Below are positions 10,618 through 21,358 of a stretch of DNA of 64,000 bases, piece by piece. The translations under genes and the position numbers were made by a program. The notes beneath the pieces were generated by a model, which saw only the letters and a list, made by a program, of their open reading frames with translations, did not search any database and was not told the DNA's origin. How positions within the stretch are numbered: position 1 is the stretch's first letter; the number at the start of each line of letters is the position of its first letter. The stretch lies in the NCBI GenBank assembly GCA_031423015.1, contig JANPER010000122.1, positions 142,657 to 206,656 on the forward strand. The letters run 5' to 3'. This DNA comes from DATGPD01 sp031423015. GTDB lineage: Bacteria; Planctomycetota; UBA1135; UBA2386.

Positions 10618-11504
10618 CACGGAGTCACCTCGCGTGGATGGACAGTGACGTCGGGCACGCTCGGCTGGCTACGGCGTCGCTCACGTCGCCACATGGCGAG
10701 CAGAAGGAGAGAAAGACCTATCAGCGTGGCGACGCCGCCGACTTGCATCACGGCGATCGCCAGAACCTTGTATTCGCGCGTGGTCGGGTCGTAAGCGTAG
10801 CACGACACCAGCAGACGCTCGGCAAAGCTACCGACCTTGCCCTGTGCCGATTCCACGATGCCAAAGCGCAGGTCGCGCTTGTCGTAGACATAGCCGTAGA
10901 GGTAGCGCATTACCTTGCCCTCGGGCGACAAGAGGATCGTCACTGCCTCGTGGTCGAAGTCCTTGCTGTGTTCGTTCCAGGCAAAGCCGAAGCCCACCGA
11001 GCGGCACAGCGCATCGATCGCCGCCTGGTCGCCGGTGTGCAGGTGCCACGGCGCCAGCGACAACGCGGGGTAGGAATCGACGTAGGACTGCTTCTTCGCG
11101 TTCGCCAACTCGGGCGTCTCGCGCGCATCGAAACTCACGGTCACCACGTCGTACTCCTGACCGGGCTGCATCGGCAGCTCGGCCAGGCCATTGATCAGGC
11201 CACTCAAGACCGCGCCACAAACACGCGGGCAACCGAAATAGCCGAGGTTCAACACAACGGGGCGCTTGCCCGAGAACCAGTCGCCGCTGTGCACGGTGCG
11301 ACCGTCCTCGGTCACGAACGTGAGATCCTTGGGCACGGCGAGCCCAAGCTTTTCCTGCACCACGATCTTGCCGTCGACGAACTCTTGCCCGCCGCCGATG
11401 CCCTGCGCCGGCAGCGTCAGCGCCGAACCGGCGGACCAGAGCATGGTCGCGGCCAACGCGCGGATCGCGCGGGCGTGGACGGCTCTCTGGGTTGGCGTGG
11501 TCAT
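10617..11504 (-). CDS. SCO1/SenC-family copper chaperone
   Basis: Thioredoxin-fold protein of 295 residues for CuA assembly in oxidase subunit II. The copper-binding motif is C92-PRV-C96, and the conserved distal histidine is H185 in FDHEAVTILLSPEGK. An N-terminal signal segment (residues 12-34) is followed by the soluble domain. Unusually for a SCO, there is a C-terminal membrane helix (near residues 254-277, VGGVATLIGLSLLLLAMW), so it is anchored at that end. It is coupled to subunit II by overlapping stop/start codons, consistent with its chaperone role. Confidence 0.92.
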   Translation of the reverse strand: MTTPTQRAVHARAIRALAATMLWSAGSALTLPAQGIGGGQEFVDGKIVVQEKLGLAVPKDLTFVTEDGRTVHSGDWFSGKRPVVLNLGYFGCPRVCGAVLSGLINGLAELPMQPGQEYDVVTVSFDARETPELANAKKQSYVDSYPALSLAPWHLHTGDQAAIDALCRSVGFGFAWNEHSKDFDHEAVTILLSPEGKVMRYLYGYVYDKRDLRFGIVESAQGKVGSFAERLLVSCYAYDPTTREYKVLAIAVMQVGGVATLIGLSLLLLAMWRRERRRSQPSVPDVTVHPREVTP

Positions 11505-11543
11505 GAGGGCGTAACGTGTCTCGACGTCGATCGTTTCAGGTGT

Positions 11544-11879
11544 TCACTTGGTCGCGAGTCGGCGCATCGCTTCGTCGATCGAAATGCGCTGGTTGCCCGA
11601 ACCGAGGTCTTCGGTCTTCGTCAGCTCAGCTGCTTCGGTGGCGCGCAGGGCGTTCAGCTCAGTCGTTTCACGATCGAAGATCTTGGCTTGGTGTTCTTGC
11701 TCGAGGACGTAGGCGAATGCCGCGGCCAAGAGACCCATGCTGAGGAAGACGCCGACGGTGAACGCCGCCACCGACAACACGGTTTTCTTGCCGTCGATGT
11801 CGTGCAGCGGGTCGATCGGCTGGACCTGCGCGGAGTCACCGGCGTGTCCTGCATGCAAGGCTGGCTTGTGCGAACCCAT
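11544..11879 (-). CDS. Small single-pass membrane protein within ACIII/oxidase operon
   Basis: A 111-residue protein with a polar N-terminus, one membrane helix (about residues 33-61) and a charged C-terminal region ending in RISIDEAMRRLATK. It lies 2 bases downstream of actF and 39 bases upstream of the SCO gene, in the middle of the respiratory operon. Small membrane subunits (ActG/ActH) occur in characterised alternative complex III, and position suggests an equivalent role. I cannot show homology from sequence alone. The terminal SIDEAM-type motif looks conserved in form and may be a docking peptide. Confidence 0.75.
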   Translation of the reverse strand: MGSHKPALHAGHAGDSAQVQPIDPLHDIDGKKTVLSVAAFTVGVFLSMGLLAAAFAYVLEQEHQAKIFDRETTELNALRATEAAELTKTEDLGSGNQRISIDEAMRRLATK

Positions 11880-11881
11880 GG

Positions 11882-13138
11882 CTAGACGTTGTGGAAGTGC
11901 AGCGACTCGGCGAGGCGCGGATCACGCTCGGGGACCAGCGGCGTGCGACGCAGCGTGGTGAGCGTGGCGCCGACGATGAGCGCGGCGATGCCGAAGAGAC
12001 AGGTGAAATCCAAGAAGTGCCAGTGGTAGCCCGGCGCGTGGTGACCCTCGCCCGTCGGATGCCAGTTGGGCATCACCAGGAAGAGCATGTCGATCCAGTG
12101 CATCCCGAGCATGAAGATCGCGGCCAGCGCCAGCGTGTAGCGATTGCGCTTGATGTGCCGCGACATCAGGAAGACGAACGGGACAAAGAAATGGCCGACG
12201 AGCAGCAGCGTCCCCATCCATCGCCAGTTGCCCTCGGTGCGGTGGGCGAAGAAGCCAGTCTCTTCGGGCAGGTTCGCGTACCAGATCAGGATGTACTGCG
12301 AGAAGTTCGTGTAGGCCCAGAAGACCATGAACGCGAACATCAGCTTGCCCATGTCGTGGTAGTGCTCGGTCGTGACGGCTTCCTTGAGGTAGCCCTGCCT
12401 ACCGAGAAACATGCACAACAACGCCAGCAGCGCCATCAGCGCCATCAGGCCGCCAGCGATGTAACAGACGCCGAAGATCGTCGAGAACCAGTGCGGGTCG
12501 AGCGACATGATCCAGTCGATCGACGCAAACGTCGCCGTGAGCGCTAGCAACAATGTGCAAGGCGCGGCAACACGCGCCATCCGCAGCGTCAGCCGCGCGT
12601 CGCCACTCTTGTCTTGTGCCAGCGAGGCTCGCTTGAAGAACATCGCCAGGCTGATCCAAATCGCGAAGTAGATACCCGCGCGCAAGAACCAAAAGCCGAC
12701 GTTGAGGTATGGCTTCTTGCCCTGCAGGACGAGATCCTCAGGGTGGGCGTCCATGTCCACCCAGTGGTGGTACAGGTCGTGGTCGCCCACCGCGATCGGC
12801 ACGAACAGCAAGGCCATCAACCACATCGTGCCGGCCACGTGCTCGGCGATGCGACGCACCACAACCGACCAGCCCGCGCGGGTGAGGTGCTGGATCATCA
12901 CGAAGAGCAGCGCGCCCAACACGATGCCGAGGCCCCACACGTAGGCCGTGAGGTACGCGTGCAGGAAGCGCACGCGATCGGTCGTGTAGCCAATCAGCAG
13001 GCTCGCGACGAGCAAGAGAACGCCGGCCGCGAGCAGCATGCGGGCGTGGCCACTCAGTGCACCCTCGTGCACTCGAGTCACCAGCTTGGGAGCAACTTGC
13101 TCGACAGTTGGCGCGACAGTGGAGGCGACGGAGGTCAT
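11882..13138 (-). CDS. actF: Alternative complex III subunit ActF (quinol:cytochrome c oxidoreductase)
   Basis: Integral membrane subunit of ACIII, 418 residues with about ten hydrophobic helices. It is related to ActC/NrfD but lacks the quinone-site pattern of ActC. Recognisable features are LLASLLIGYTTDRVRFLHAY-like N-terminal helices and the EGNWRWMGTLLLVGHFFVPF segment. It starts at ATG 13138, one base before the actE stop. ACIII replaces the bc1 complex by oxidising menaquinol or ubiquinol and passing electrons to cytochrome c or directly to the oxidase. Confidence 0.93.
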   Translation of the reverse strand: MTSVASTVAPTVEQVAPKLVTRVHEGALSGHARMLLAAGVLLLVASLLIGYTTDRVRFLHAYLTAYVWGLGIVLGALLFVMIQHLTRAGWSVVVRRIAEHVAGTMWLMALLFVPIAVGDHDLYHHWVDMDAHPEDLVLQGKKPYLNVGFWFLRAGIYFAIWISLAMFFKRASLAQDKSGDARLTLRMARVAAPCTLLLALTATFASIDWIMSLDPHWFSTIFGVCYIAGGLMALMALLALLCMFLGRQGYLKEAVTTEHYHDMGKLMFAFMVFWAYTNFSQYILIWYANLPEETGFFAHRTEGNWRWMGTLLLVGHFFVPFVFLMSRHIKRNRYTLALAAIFMLGMHWIDMLFLVMPNWHPTGEGHHAPGYHWHFLDFTCLFGIAALIVGATLTTLRRTPLVPERDPRLAESLHFHNV

Positions 13139-13139
13139 A

Positions 13140-13760
13140 TCAGTCCTTGGGAACCTTCATCCGGAACTGCAGGGCGCGGATGTAGTGCGCGATCGCCCAG
13201 CGATCGTGCCAATCGACCTGGTGCGCATAGCTCGGCATCGTCGTGAAACCATCGGTGATGGCGCCCACGATGCGACCGAGCGGCAGGTCGACGCGCTCGC
13301 CCTCGTAGAACGAGGGCACTCCGGTCGCCGTCGGCCAACGCAGACCGACCAGGCCCTTGCCGGCGCCCGTACGGTCATGGCAAGGCGCGCAGTTGATGTT
13401 GTAGCGCTCACGCCCGCGCTCCAGATCGGCGAGCGTCGCGTCGAACGGACTCTTGGTGACCCAGGTCACCACACCGTCGGCGGCCGTGTCCTTGTAGTGG
13501 AACAAGGCGCCCTCCTGGATCGAGCCGCGCCTGACGGAGCCAGCCGGCGCCATACGCATCGACATCCCGTCTTTCCAGAACTTCGAGTCCGCCTGCGCTC
13601 GGAGCTTGGGTTGGAAGTCCATGTCGAGGACCAGGTGGACCGGCGGCTTCTTCGACACACCGCCGCGACAGCCGACGGACACGAGCGCCGCCAGCGTGAG
13701 CACGCCGATTGTCTTTCCGATTGTCCTTCCGAGAGTCACTGCGAGGTTATTGCTCTTCAT
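13140..13760 (-). CDS. actE: Alternative complex III subunit ActE (monoheme cytochrome c lipoprotein)
   Basis: Monoheme cytochrome, 206 residues, heme motif C124-APC-H128. The N-terminus MKSNNLAVTLG... has a lipobox ending at C31 (LVSVGC), so the mature protein is membrane-anchored by lipid. I chose the ATG at 13760 because it yields this signal; AGGACGAG lies just upstream, inside the end of actD. The longer frame to 14021 lies over actD and is rejected. ActE is the probable exit point for electrons toward the cytochrome c domain of the oxidase. Confidence 0.93.
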   Translation of the reverse strand: MKSNNLAVTLGRTIGKTIGVLTLAALVSVGCRGGVSKKPPVHLVLDMDFQPKLRAQADSKFWKDGMSMRMAPAGSVRRGSIQEGALFHYKDTAADGVVTWVTKSPFDATLADLERGRERYNINCAPCHDRTGAGKGLVGLRWPTATGVPSFYEGERVDLPLGRIVGAITDGFTTMPSYAHQVDWHDRWAIAHYIRALQFRMKVPKD

Positions 13761-13762
13761 GA

Positions 13763-14292
13763 TCACTCGTCCTCGATCAGCTCGACTTGCTCGCCGCCGA
13801 CTTCCTGCAACGCATGCACGGTGCGCGTTTGGTCGAACTTCGGGTCGGTCGACTCGACCGACAAAAAGAAGCGATCGTCCGTCGCGCGATGGAACGTGGT
13901 GTGCTTGAAGAGAGGGTTGTGCCAGCGCGGCAGGTTGTTGACGCCCAGCATGGCGAACAGCGCGCCGAACGACGCGAGGAGCACCATGCACTCGAAGGTG
14001 ACCGGAATCGTCGAGGGCCACGCGTACGGCGGCTTGCCGCTGACCCAGATCGGGTAGTCATACGCATTCATCCACCACATCATGACCTGCGCGCCAGCGA
14101 TGCCGCACAGCCCGCCGAAGGCTGCAACCCAACCGACGTGACTGGAGCCCTGCTTGAGCACGTGCTCGAGCCCGTGCACTGGGAACGGCGTGTGCGCGTC
14201 GACCTTGGTGTAGCCCTGGTCGATGATCTTCTTGGCGGCGCTGTAGATCGCGGCGGCCGAGTCGAACTCGGCGATGACACCCCATTTGCGGT

Positions 14293-14296
<4 letters not shown>
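13763..14296 (-). CDS. actD: Alternative complex III subunit ActD (DUF3341)
   Basis: A 177-residue membrane subunit with two hydrophobic helices and the DUF3341 pattern: an N-terminal soluble part (WGVIAEFDSAAAIYSAAKKI), DAHTPFPVHGLEHVL, then a helical hairpin. The start at ATG 14296 overlaps the actC stop as ATGA, so the longer frame to 14701 is a shadow of actC. The acidic C-terminus ends ELIEDE. It stabilises the quinol-side membrane arm; no cofactor is expected. Confidence 0.92.
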
Positions 14297-15753
<1,457 letters not shown>

Positions 15754-15756
15754 GGG

Positions 15757-18700
15757 TCAGACCAACTCCGGGTGGGGGTTGCGAATGCGCGCCAGGTAAG
15801 TCGTGCGCGGCTTCGTGTTGAGTTCCGACAGCATCGCGTAGTTGAGTGAGTGCGCCTTGAGCTTGGAGACTTGGCTGTCCTTGTCGACCAAGTTGCCGAA
15901 CGTGATCGCCTGCGTGGGGCATGCCTGTTCGCAGGCGGTGACGATGTCGCCGTCCTTGATCATGCGCTTCTCGCGCTTGGCCACGTTGCGCGCGCCCTCG
16001 ATGCGCTGCACGCAGTAGGTGCACTTCTCCATCACGCCGCGGCTGCGCACCGTGACGTCGGGGTTCATCGCCATCTTCTCGGTCTCGGACTTGTTGCCCG
16101 TGAAGTCGAAGAAGTTGAAGCGCCGCACCTTGTAGGGGCAGTTGTTGTTGCAGTACCGCGTGCCGATGCAGCGGTTGTAGACCATGTCGTTCAGCCCCTC
16201 GGGGGTGTGCGTCGTGGCCGCCACCGGACACACCGCTTCGCACGGCGCGTTCTCGCACTGCATGCACGGCACCGGTTGGGCCACCATCTGTGGCTCAGCC
16301 GCGGCCGCGATCGTCTTGCTGTCCTCGACACCTTTGATCGAGCCCTCGTCGCGTTGGCCGATCGGCGCGGTGAAGTAGCGGTCGATGCGCAGCCAGTGCA
16401 TCTCGCGACCTTTGCGCACCTGCGGCTTGCCGACCACGGGGATGTTGTTCTCCGCGATGCACGCGACGACGCAGGCGTTGCAACCCGTGCAACCGTTGAG
16501 GTCGATCGTCATGCCCCACTGGTAGGGGCCCTCGTAGTCACGCTCCTGCCACAGCGACTGGAGCAGGTCCTTCTCGGTCTTGCCCTTCACCTTGGCTTGC
16601 ATGGCCAGCGGCGACATCGCCGGTGCAAACCCTGGATCGCTCTGGTAGCCCTTGTGAGTGACCTTGCCGGTCGCGTCCTTCAGGTCGGCGACCAGGTTCT
16701 CGCGATACAGCGCGCGACCCTCGATCGTGCCGTGATCCTGCGACGTCGCCATCGGATAGACGGCGCCCGTCTTGCGCGCGCTGGCGCCGACCGCAAAACC
16801 CATCGCGTCGCTACTGCGCAGCTTGTAGGTGTCGAAACCGCTGCCCGCGGCCACCAGATGCGCCGTCGTGAGGTCGCGGCCGTAGCCCAACTCGACGGTG
16901 ATCGACCAATCGGCGTGGCCCGGCGCGACCCAGGTCGCCATCTCGAGCTTCTTGCCGCCGACGGTGAGTTCGATCATCTCGCCGAGCGTCACGCCGAGCG
17001 CCTTGGCAGTGGCGAGACTCATCAGCGCCGCGTTGTCCCACGACAACTTGGTGGTGGGGTGTGACACCTCTTGCAGCCACGCATTGTTGGCGTGGCGACC
17101 ATCTTCGATGTGCGGATGCGGTTGGAACGTAACCTCGAGCGCGCTGGCACTGCCACTGCCGGGTTTGGCGACGGCAGCGATGGCCCGCGCCACGTCGGCG
17201 GCTCGCAGCGGCGGCGGCGCGACGCGTGCGGCAGCGCTGCCCGCGACCAAGCCATTGTGCAACGCCCGCTCGAAGAAGCGGTCGGAACCGTCTCCTGCCT
17301 GGCTGGGCGTGCGCCAAGTCTGACGCACCAGTTCGTTGCCCAACACCGTGGTGTGCGCGATGAGATTCGCCAACAGCTCGATGTCCGACAGTCCGTCGTA
17401 GAGCGGCGCGATGAGCGGCTGCACGATCGACGCCGTGCCGTCGTAGGCGAGCGCGTCGCCCCAGGCCTCGAGCGCGTGCGCTTGATTGACGTGCCAGGTG
17501 CAAGCCTTCGCGGTCTCGTCGAAGTGCTGGCCAAGGTGCACGCTGAACGGCACCTTGCCGAGCTGGTCCCGGAAGGCGAGATCAGCCGGGGCGGTGTAGA
17601 CCGGGTTGGTGCCCATGCACACCAGGGCGCGCACCTCGCCACTCCCCATCGCCGCGGTGAGTTCACGCAGCGACGTGGCTTGATCGACCGCAAGCCCCGC
17701 CGGCGTCGCCGTGTAGTGCACCACGGCCCCGACGCTGCCGAGCAGCTCGTTGATCGCGTGCGCCGCGGCGTGCACGGCGGCGGGTTGGCGCGGGCCAACC
17801 GACACGAAGGCGCGGCCCTTGCTGGCCCACAGGTCCTTCGCCAACACCGCGATCCAATTCTTGCCGCGCTGCGCGAAGGCGTGGTCCTTGTGCCCACGCA
17901 AGGCCTGCACGACCTCGCCATTCACGGCGTTCGCGGTAGCGCCAAGGTCCAAGAGCGCCGCGCCGAGCGCGAACACCGCCGCGCCGACGTCGCAGGCGCG
18001 CAGGCGGAAGCGATGGTCAGCGCTGCTGCCAGTCGGCGTGAAGCACGGCTCGGCCACATACATGCGCGGCAACTCAGCCGTCGCGGCGGGCGCGCGGCGG
18101 CGTTCGCCCCAGGCGCGCGCATACACGAGCGCGGCAGGCCCGGCCGTGAGCAGGTCGTGATCGAAGCAGGCGACCACGTTGGCTTGCTTCAGGTCGTAGT
18201 GCACGTCGAGCGCTTGGCCGAAGGCCAGGCGGGAACCCGCGAGTTCGGCGTCGCGGTTGACCGGCGTGTACCAGTGGAAGCGCGCCTCGGGCAACACGTC
18301 CAGCACCTGCTTCACCATCGCGTGCAGCGTAGGTGAAGTGGTCGGCTCCGCGAGGATCGCGAGACCCTTGCCCCGCGCACCACCGAGCGCCGCGAGTTGG
18401 CCGTTCCACGCCGACATGAACGCGTCGCGCGTGCTCGCCGCGTGCACCTTGTTGGCAGCATCGACGCCCTGCGGCGTCTTCGAGCGCGCCGGGTCGTACA
18501 GGTTCAACAGCTCGCCGATCATCGGCACGCTCGACCCGCCGCGACTCATCGGATGCTCGGGGTTGCCGGCGATCATCGTCGGCCGGCCGTCGTGGCTGGT
18601 TACCAGCGTGCCGAGGCCGTAGCCGCCGCTGACGTAGGTCGTCGCGTAATGCTCGGCGCGCCCCGGCACCACGCCCTCAGGACGCTTGGCGAACGGCAGG

Positions 18701-18939
18701 ATCTTGGTGTAGGGCTTGCGGCAGCTGGTGAGGCCGGCGAGCGCCACCGACGCCGCGACCACACCCATGAACTTGCGGCGCGACACCGAATCGGGCGGCA
18801 GATCGGCGCCGTCCTCGAACTCCTGCTTCAGCCAGCGCTGGTAGTCCTCGGCGCCGGCCAGCTGCTCCAAGCTGCGCCAGTAGGGATCCGGCGCTTGCGG
18901 AGAAACAGCGGGGGGCAGGGCAGTCTGGACGTCGGTCAT
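15757..18939 (-). CDS. actB: Alternative complex III subunit ActB (molybdopterin-like plus Fe-S fusion)
   Basis: Large periplasmic electron-transfer subunit, 1060 residues. A twin-arginine motif (R54-R55-KFMG) followed by a hydrophobic run indicates Tat export. Residues about 80-780 resemble a molybdopterin oxidoreductase that in ACIII binds no molybdenum. Residues about 810-1010 form the ferredoxin-like part with four cysteine clusters (CTGCNACVVAC, CMQCENAPCEAVCP, CIGTRYCNNNCP and CTYC...ACEQACP), fitting three 4Fe-4S and one 3Fe-4S centre. Start ATG 18939 overlaps the actA stop (ATGA); the frame to 19233 is a shadow of actA. The fused layout is typical of ACIII. Confidence 0.95.
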   Translation of the reverse strand: MTDVQTALPPAVSPQAPDPYWRSLEQLAGAEDYQRWLKQEFEDGADLPPDSVSRRKFMGVVAASVALAGLTSCRKPYTKILPFAKRPEGVVPGRAEHYATTYVSGGYGLGTLVTSHDGRPTMIAGNPEHPMSRGGSSVPMIGELLNLYDPARSKTPQGVDAANKVHAASTRDAFMSAWNGQLAALGGARGKGLAILAEPTTSPTLHAMVKQVLDVLPEARFHWYTPVNRDAELAGSRLAFGQALDVHYDLKQANVVACFDHDLLTAGPAALVYARAWGERRRAPAATAELPRMYVAEPCFTPTGSSADHRFRLRACDVGAAVFALGAALLDLGATANAVNGEVVQALRGHKDHAFAQRGKNWIAVLAKDLWASKGRAFVSVGPRQPAAVHAAAHAINELLGSVGAVVHYTATPAGLAVDQATSLRELTAAMGSGEVRALVCMGTNPVYTAPADLAFRDQLGKVPFSVHLGQHFDETAKACTWHVNQAHALEAWGDALAYDGTASIVQPLIAPLYDGLSDIELLANLIAHTTVLGNELVRQTWRTPSQAGDGSDRFFERALHNGLVAGSAAARVAPPPLRAADVARAIAAVAKPGSGSASALEVTFQPHPHIEDGRHANNAWLQEVSHPTTKLSWDNAALMSLATAKALGVTLGEMIELTVGGKKLEMATWVAPGHADWSITVELGYGRDLTTAHLVAAGSGFDTYKLRSSDAMGFAVGASARKTGAVYPMATSQDHGTIEGRALYRENLVADLKDATGKVTHKGYQSDPGFAPAMSPLAMQAKVKGKTEKDLLQSLWQERDYEGPYQWGMTIDLNGCTGCNACVVACIAENNIPVVGKPQVRKGREMHWLRIDRYFTAPIGQRDEGSIKGVEDSKTIAAAAEPQMVAQPVPCMQCENAPCEAVCPVAATTHTPEGLNDMVYNRCIGTRYCNNNCPYKVRRFNFFDFTGNKSETEKMAMNPDVTVRSRGVMEKCTYCVQRIEGARNVAKREKRMIKDGDIVTACEQACPTQAITFGNLVDKDSQVSKLKAHSLNYAMLSELNTKPRTTYLARIRNPHPELV

Positions 18940-19574
18940 CGATGGCACCCCGAGCAGTGGGTCGGCGGGTTGATGTTCTTCTCTTGCTTGAGCCGCAGCC
19001 CCTCGGCCAGCGTGTGCACGTAGTCCATGTTGGTCACCTCGGCGGTCGGCCGCAGGTGGTTCTCCGGCTCGCGGTGGCACTCGAGACACCAACCCATCGA
19101 CAGAGGCTCGGCTTGACGCACGACGTCCATCTTGTCCACGCGACCGTGGCAGCTCACGCAGCCGACGCCGGCGCGTAGGTGCGCCTCGTGGTTGAAGTAG
19201 GCGTATTGCGGCAGCATGTGCACCTTGATCCACGGGATCGGCGAGTTGTTGGCCACCGACTTGCGTACCGCCTCCAGGTTGGGGCTGTCCTTCTTCACCT
19301 GCGCATGGCAGTTCATGCAGGTGTTGGTGTCGGGCACCGACGCGTGCGCGCTCCGCTCGACGTTTTGGTGGCAGTAGCGGCAGTCGATCCCCAGCAAGCC
19401 CGCGTGGAGCTTGTGGCTATAGTGGAGGGGCTGCTCCGGCGCATACCCAACGTCTGTGTGGCGGGGCGAGAACCAGAAGCCGATGACGAAAGTCACAGCG
19501 CCGCCGCCCGCGAGCACGAGCGCGCCGATGATCTGCGGCAGTCGGTTGGTCCACTTGGGGAACAGCAGGGTCAA
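18936..19574 (-). CDS. actA: Alternative complex III subunit ActA (pentaheme cytochrome c)
   Basis: Membrane-anchored pentaheme cytochrome, 212 residues, first gene of the respiratory operon. One N-terminal helix (residues 12-34) is followed by five CxxCH motifs at C65-H69, C86-H90, C139-H143, C163-H167 and C207-H211. The last motif is two residues from the C-terminus. The start is a TTG at 19574, supported by GGAGG seven bases upstream. ActA relays electrons between the Fe-S centres of ActB and the monoheme ActE. Confidence 0.95.
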   Translation of the reverse strand: MTLLFPKWTNRLPQIIGALVLAGGGAVTFVIGFWFSPRHTDVGYAPEQPLHYSHKLHAGLLGIDCRYCHQNVERSAHASVPDTNTCMNCHAQVKKDSPNLEAVRKSVANNSPIPWIKVHMLPQYAYFNHEAHLRAGVGCVSCHGRVDKMDVVRQAEPLSMGWCLECHREPENHLRPTAEVTNMDYVHTLAEGLRLKQEKNINPPTHCSGCHR

Positions 19575-19581
19575 GGCTCTG

Positions 19582-19586
19582 CCTCC
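19582..19586 (-). promoter_or_regulatory. Ribosome-binding site fixing the TTG start of actA
   Basis: GGAGG on the minus strand, seven bases before the TTG at 19574. It is among the strongest Shine-Dalgarno matches I saw here and leads the 13-kb respiratory operon. The 220 bases between actA and the SGNH gene must carry the operon promoter; I see no confident -35/-10 pair. Confidence 0.7.
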
Positions 19587-19794
19587 AGAGGAAGAGATGA
19601 ACGGACAGCAGACTGGCCCTTAGCCGAGCGGAAACCCTCGCGGCGTAAGGTTTTACAGACTGTTGTCAGAGAGCAGCGGAACAGTCCGCCCGCAGCAAGG
19701 ATGCGGATCTACAAGATCGCCCCGTCCGGCGCAATTTCAGTCTTGAAAGAAGTCGCGAAGTCGCCGGGGGACATCGGCCCAACGCCGCGAGGGG

Positions 19795-20949
19795 TTACTT
19801 GGCGAGGCCGATGAGCGTGGCGACGAACTCCTCGATCACGGGCGTCGCCAAGGCGTGCGCCTTCTCGTTGCCGTGCATGTCGGAGGGGTCGACCCACAAC
19901 TCGTCGGCGCGTTGACCATGGAACGTCGCGAGCAGATCTAGGGTGGCAATTGCCTCGGCTTGGCACAACTCGGCGACGACGCGGTGCAGGGTGCGGAACG
20001 GATAGTGCTCGTCGTGACCGAGGTTCTGGAACAACGGCCAGACCACCACGCCCAACGCGATGTGCCGCGCCTGACACCAGTCCCGCATCGCACGCATGGC
20101 CGCCTGCGGGTTGCCCGACGGCCAAAACAGGTCCGGCGTCTCGCCCTTGGTCGCATACCAGGGGTCGCCGACGGGGAAGCTCAGGAGCAGTTGACCCCAA
20201 TCGACGGACGGGTCGAGATCGAAGCGGCGGCGGAACGTCACGACGGTGTCGAGGAGCCGCAGCAGGTGCAGGGGGTATGAGCGTCTCCCACTCGCCTTGG
20301 GCGACTCCAGAGCCACCGTGTTGGGCATCAAAGCGACGTCATTGAGACATATGGAGACAATGACCACGTCTGGCTCCAGTCGCACGAATCGGTCCCTTAG
20401 TGCCCACCAGTACTCATCTATGTAAAGTGCGCCAGCCGCTCCACAATTCACTGTAGATATGTCCTGGCCAGTCGATCTCTTTCGCAGGCCGGCTTCGATG
20501 CCGCGCACCCAGGTGGCCTCCTCCGATACGCCCCAGCCAAACGTGAAGGAGTCGCCGATGCACGCGATCCGGCGGGTGCCTGGCGGCTTCGCCCAGCCAA
20601 GATCCTTGCGATCCCGCAGACCGAGTTCGTTGATATCGACGCGCGCACAGCCACGGTCGTCCATGTAAGGCCGGCTACCACCGCGATAACAGATATAGAA
20701 CACCAACCCCGGTGTCCATGTGGCGCGGCCCCGCGGCAGGCCGGGTTCGATCACCAAGCCTCGCTCGCGCGCACCCGAATACTCGATGCGCCGTCGGTCG
20801 CTGTCTTCGAAGTAACTCTCATACGTCGCACGCCCGGCCAACGGATCGACGATTCTCACCACCACCTCGGCAGCGCCGACCGCCAGCGCCAGGCCGACGG
20901 CCAGCGCACACACGCGAACCAGCACGCGACATCGGGGTCGTTGAGTCAC
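19795..20949 (-). CDS. Membrane-anchored SGNH/GDSL-family hydrolase
   Basis: A 384-residue protein with one N-terminal hydrophobic segment (about residues 8-27, signal or anchor). SGNH blocks are present: GDSFTFGWGV with the nucleophilic serine near residue 113, the Gly block around NCGAAG, CLNDV (block III Asn), and D-x-x-H-type DPSDMHGNEKAHAL near the C-terminus. Such proteins are esterases or lipases, or O-acetyl-handling enzymes in envelope polysaccharides. The substrate is not deducible. GTG start at 20949. It is monocistronic, downstream of a hairpin-rich spacer and upstream of the respiratory operon on the same strand. Confidence 0.82.
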   Translation of the reverse strand: MTQRPRCRVLVRVCALAVGLALAVGAAEVVVRIVDPLAGRATYESYFEDSDRRRIEYSGARERGLVIEPGLPRGRATWTPGLVFYICYRGGSRPYMDDRGCARVDINELGLRDRKDLGWAKPPGTRRIACIGDSFTFGWGVSEEATWVRGIEAGLRKRSTGQDISTVNCGAAGALYIDEYWWALRDRFVRLEPDVVIVSICLNDVALMPNTVALESPKASGRRSYPLHLLRLLDTVVTFRRRFDLDPSVDWGQLLLSFPVGDPWYATKGETPDLFWPSGNPQAAMRAMRDWCQARHIALGVVVWPLFQNLGHDEHYPFRTLHRVVAELCQAEAIATLDLLATFHGQRADELWVDPSDMHGNEKAHALATPVIEEFVATLIGLAK

Positions 20950-21014
20950 AGGGGGCTCACGGTGCGGCCGCAGCGACTCGCGGTCAAGACTGCCGCAGAA
21001 CCCGCGCCCTCAGA

Positions 21015-21128
21015 GCCTGAGCAACAATCTGCTCAGGCCCTGAGTTCCTTGCTGGTGGGGGAGGCGGACCCTCCCCCACGCCGGCCGCGACACGCGGCCT
21101 CCCCCTCCTCGGCGCCTGATGGGCGCCG
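21015..21128. repeat. Four consecutive perfect hairpins in divergent intergenic region
   Basis: The 409-base spacer 20950-21358 separates two divergent genes and holds four perfect inverted repeats in a row. They are 21015-21038 (9-bp stem, extendable to about 14 bp with one mismatch), 21055-21079 (9 bp, GTGGGGGAG / CTCCCCCAC), 21083-21099 (7 bp, 3-base loop) and 21110-21128 (7 bp, 5-base loop). Terminators are not expected between divergent starts. A leader RNA, an operator array or a structured small RNA are options. No gene is seen in the spacer. Confidence 0.7.
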
Positions 21129-21358
21129 GGCGTCTATGGCGAGTCGATTTCTTGCTCGCGCTCTCAGCGTGTCGGACGCCGAACCTTCACCCTAGGAGTC
21201 CGCGCCACGGGACGAAACGTGCATCACCGAACACCGAATCTCATCGCGCGAGGCCGGCCTGAAACACGAGATGCGACACTTGGTGGCTGCCGTTTTGTCC
21301 GATTGCCTTCCCGTGACGCAGACTCCTAGACTGCGCGGCCCCTCCCCCTACGACAGGC

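Noticed and set aside
15757..19233. Extended ActB start at 19233
   Set aside because: The extension is the shadow of actA; ActB starts at 18939 with a Tat signal and ATGA overlap.
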